Below are positions 39,525 through 39,885 of a stretch of DNA of 39,885 nt, in pieces. Positions within the stretch are counted from its first letter, which is position 1. Each line of letters opens with the position of its first letter. The notes under the pieces are model-generated. The model was not told where the DNA came from. It saw nothing but the letters and a program-made list of their open reading frames with translations, and did not search any database. Origin of the DNA: an uncultured Myxococcales bacterium (GTDB taxonomy: Bacteria; Myxococcota_A; Polyangia; Polyangiales; Polyangiaceae). Location: contig CALFNG010000315.1 in assembly GCA_937902985.1 (NCBI GenBank), positions 1 to 39,885 of the forward strand, written 5' to 3'. The translations under genes were made by a program, and so were the position numbers.

Positions 39525-39885
39525 TCAGATCGGACGGTCGCGCATCTCTTTCTTGTACTTGTCCTTGTACTGGTTGTGGCAACCGCGGCACGCCGCCTTG
39601 ACCCCGTCGAGACTCTGCGCGCGCGCCGCGCTCGCTCCGTCTTTCGAGATCGAGACCCAGTTGACGTATCCCGCCGGAGCGAAGGCGACGACCTTGTCGA
39701 GCGCCGTCGCGAGCGCATCGAAGTCTTCCGCGCTCATCGCGGTCGACGTGTTGGCCTTCATCCAGGCGTAGAGGGGACAGGGGGGGAGAGGCTTGTCGCC
39801 GCAGACCGGAGCGGCCTTCGCCGAAGCGGCGGGCTTCGCGGGCGAGTGCGCCGATGCGGACGCGGACGACGCGGGCGCAGAAGAC
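39525..39885 (-). CDS. c-type cytochrome-like protein, 5' end outside window
   Basis: Open minus-strand frame from the right edge to the TGA-type stop at 39525 (120 codons visible). It starts, as visible, in an Ala/Ser/Pro-rich linker (ASSASASAHSPAKPAASA), then VCGDKPLPPCPLYAWMKANT and a helical stretch. A heme c motif CRGCH in KAACRGCHNQYKDKYKKEMR lies near the end. One-heme cytochromes with the CxxCH near the C-terminus and a four-helix look resemble cytochrome c-prime-like proteins. The linker suggests an exported lipoprotein whose signal lies outside the window. A Met inside (39761) gives only a partial protein and is not the start. Confidence 0.8.
   Translation of the reverse strand, partial: SSAPASSASASAHSPAKPAASAKAAPVCGDKPLPPCPLYAWMKANTSTAMSAEDFDALATALDKVVAFAPAGYVNWVSISKDGASAARAQSLDGVKAACRGCHNQYKDKYKKEMRDRPI

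Noticed and set aside
38407-39771. 454-codon plus-strand frame
   Set aside because: Antisense to the WYL and cytochrome genes; no domain or ribosome site.

Overview
The window is about 39.9 kb of high-GC DNA. It resembles the genome of a soil or sediment myxobacterium (Myxococcota, probably Polyangia). That guess rests on base composition, frequent GTG starts, Asp/Ser-rich lipoproteins, ECF-sigma/membrane-protein pairs and multiheme lipoproteins. It is inference; no rRNA or marker gene is present. No tRNA, rRNA, CRISPR array or intact insertion sequence was seen.

Layout: (1) 1-2483: a truncated hypothetical gene, an ~800 bp gene-free tract full of GCGC-cored palindromes, and a sigma-like/anti-sigma-like pair. 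(2) 2607-4066: arsM coupled to a SigZ-like ECF sigma gene broken by an in-frame TAG. (3) 4262-4945: an OmpR/PhoB-type regulator whose phospho-acceptor Asp is Glu. (4) 10562-4991 (minus): a compact four-gene unit of phosphoesterase, di-heme peroxidase, lipoprotein and prolyl-4-hydroxylase-like oxygenase. (5) 15109-10725 (minus): an arsenic operon arsR-arsD-arsA-aqpS-(FAD oxidoreductase remnant)-arsC-arsC, with no arsB or acr3. (6) 16772-15666 and 20627-16870 (minus): flippase-like membrane protein, c-type cytochrome lipoprotein, tandem-domain PPK2, and cation/proton antiporter fused to a PTS IIA-like domain. (7) 20924-23718: a HEAT-repeat exported protein coupled to a beta-propeller lipoprotein. 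(8) 23749-27400: a YkgJ-type cysteine-cluster protein, a quinone oxidoreductase, a Ser/Gly-rich lipoprotein, and three decayed genes (acyl-CoA dehydrogenase tail, Uma2 family, DUF1801 tail). (9) 30635-27401 (minus): NfeD/YqiJ-like protein, flotillin, and a small two-TM protein with a degenerate potassium-channel filter. (10) 30746-39885: derlin/rhomboid-like zinc-ribbon protein, malic-enzyme tail remnant, a three-gene ECF sigma unit, a membrane sulfatase/phosphoethanolamine-transferase-like protein, cupin, lysine 2,3-aminomutase, WYL regulator and a truncated c-type cytochrome.

How it may work together: the arsenic genes cover sensing (ArsR), chaperoning (ArsD), an ATPase (ArsA), a channel (AqpS), two arsenate reductases from different subfamilies, and methylation (ArsM). 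The usual ArsA membrane partner is absent here. The most system-like candidate is the NfeD-flotillin-channel operon, where a pore-loop protein with S-V-G-Y-A-D in place of T-V-G-Y-G-D is tied by position to membrane-microdomain proteins. The window also holds at least six damaged coding sequences, several reduced to their 3' tails.
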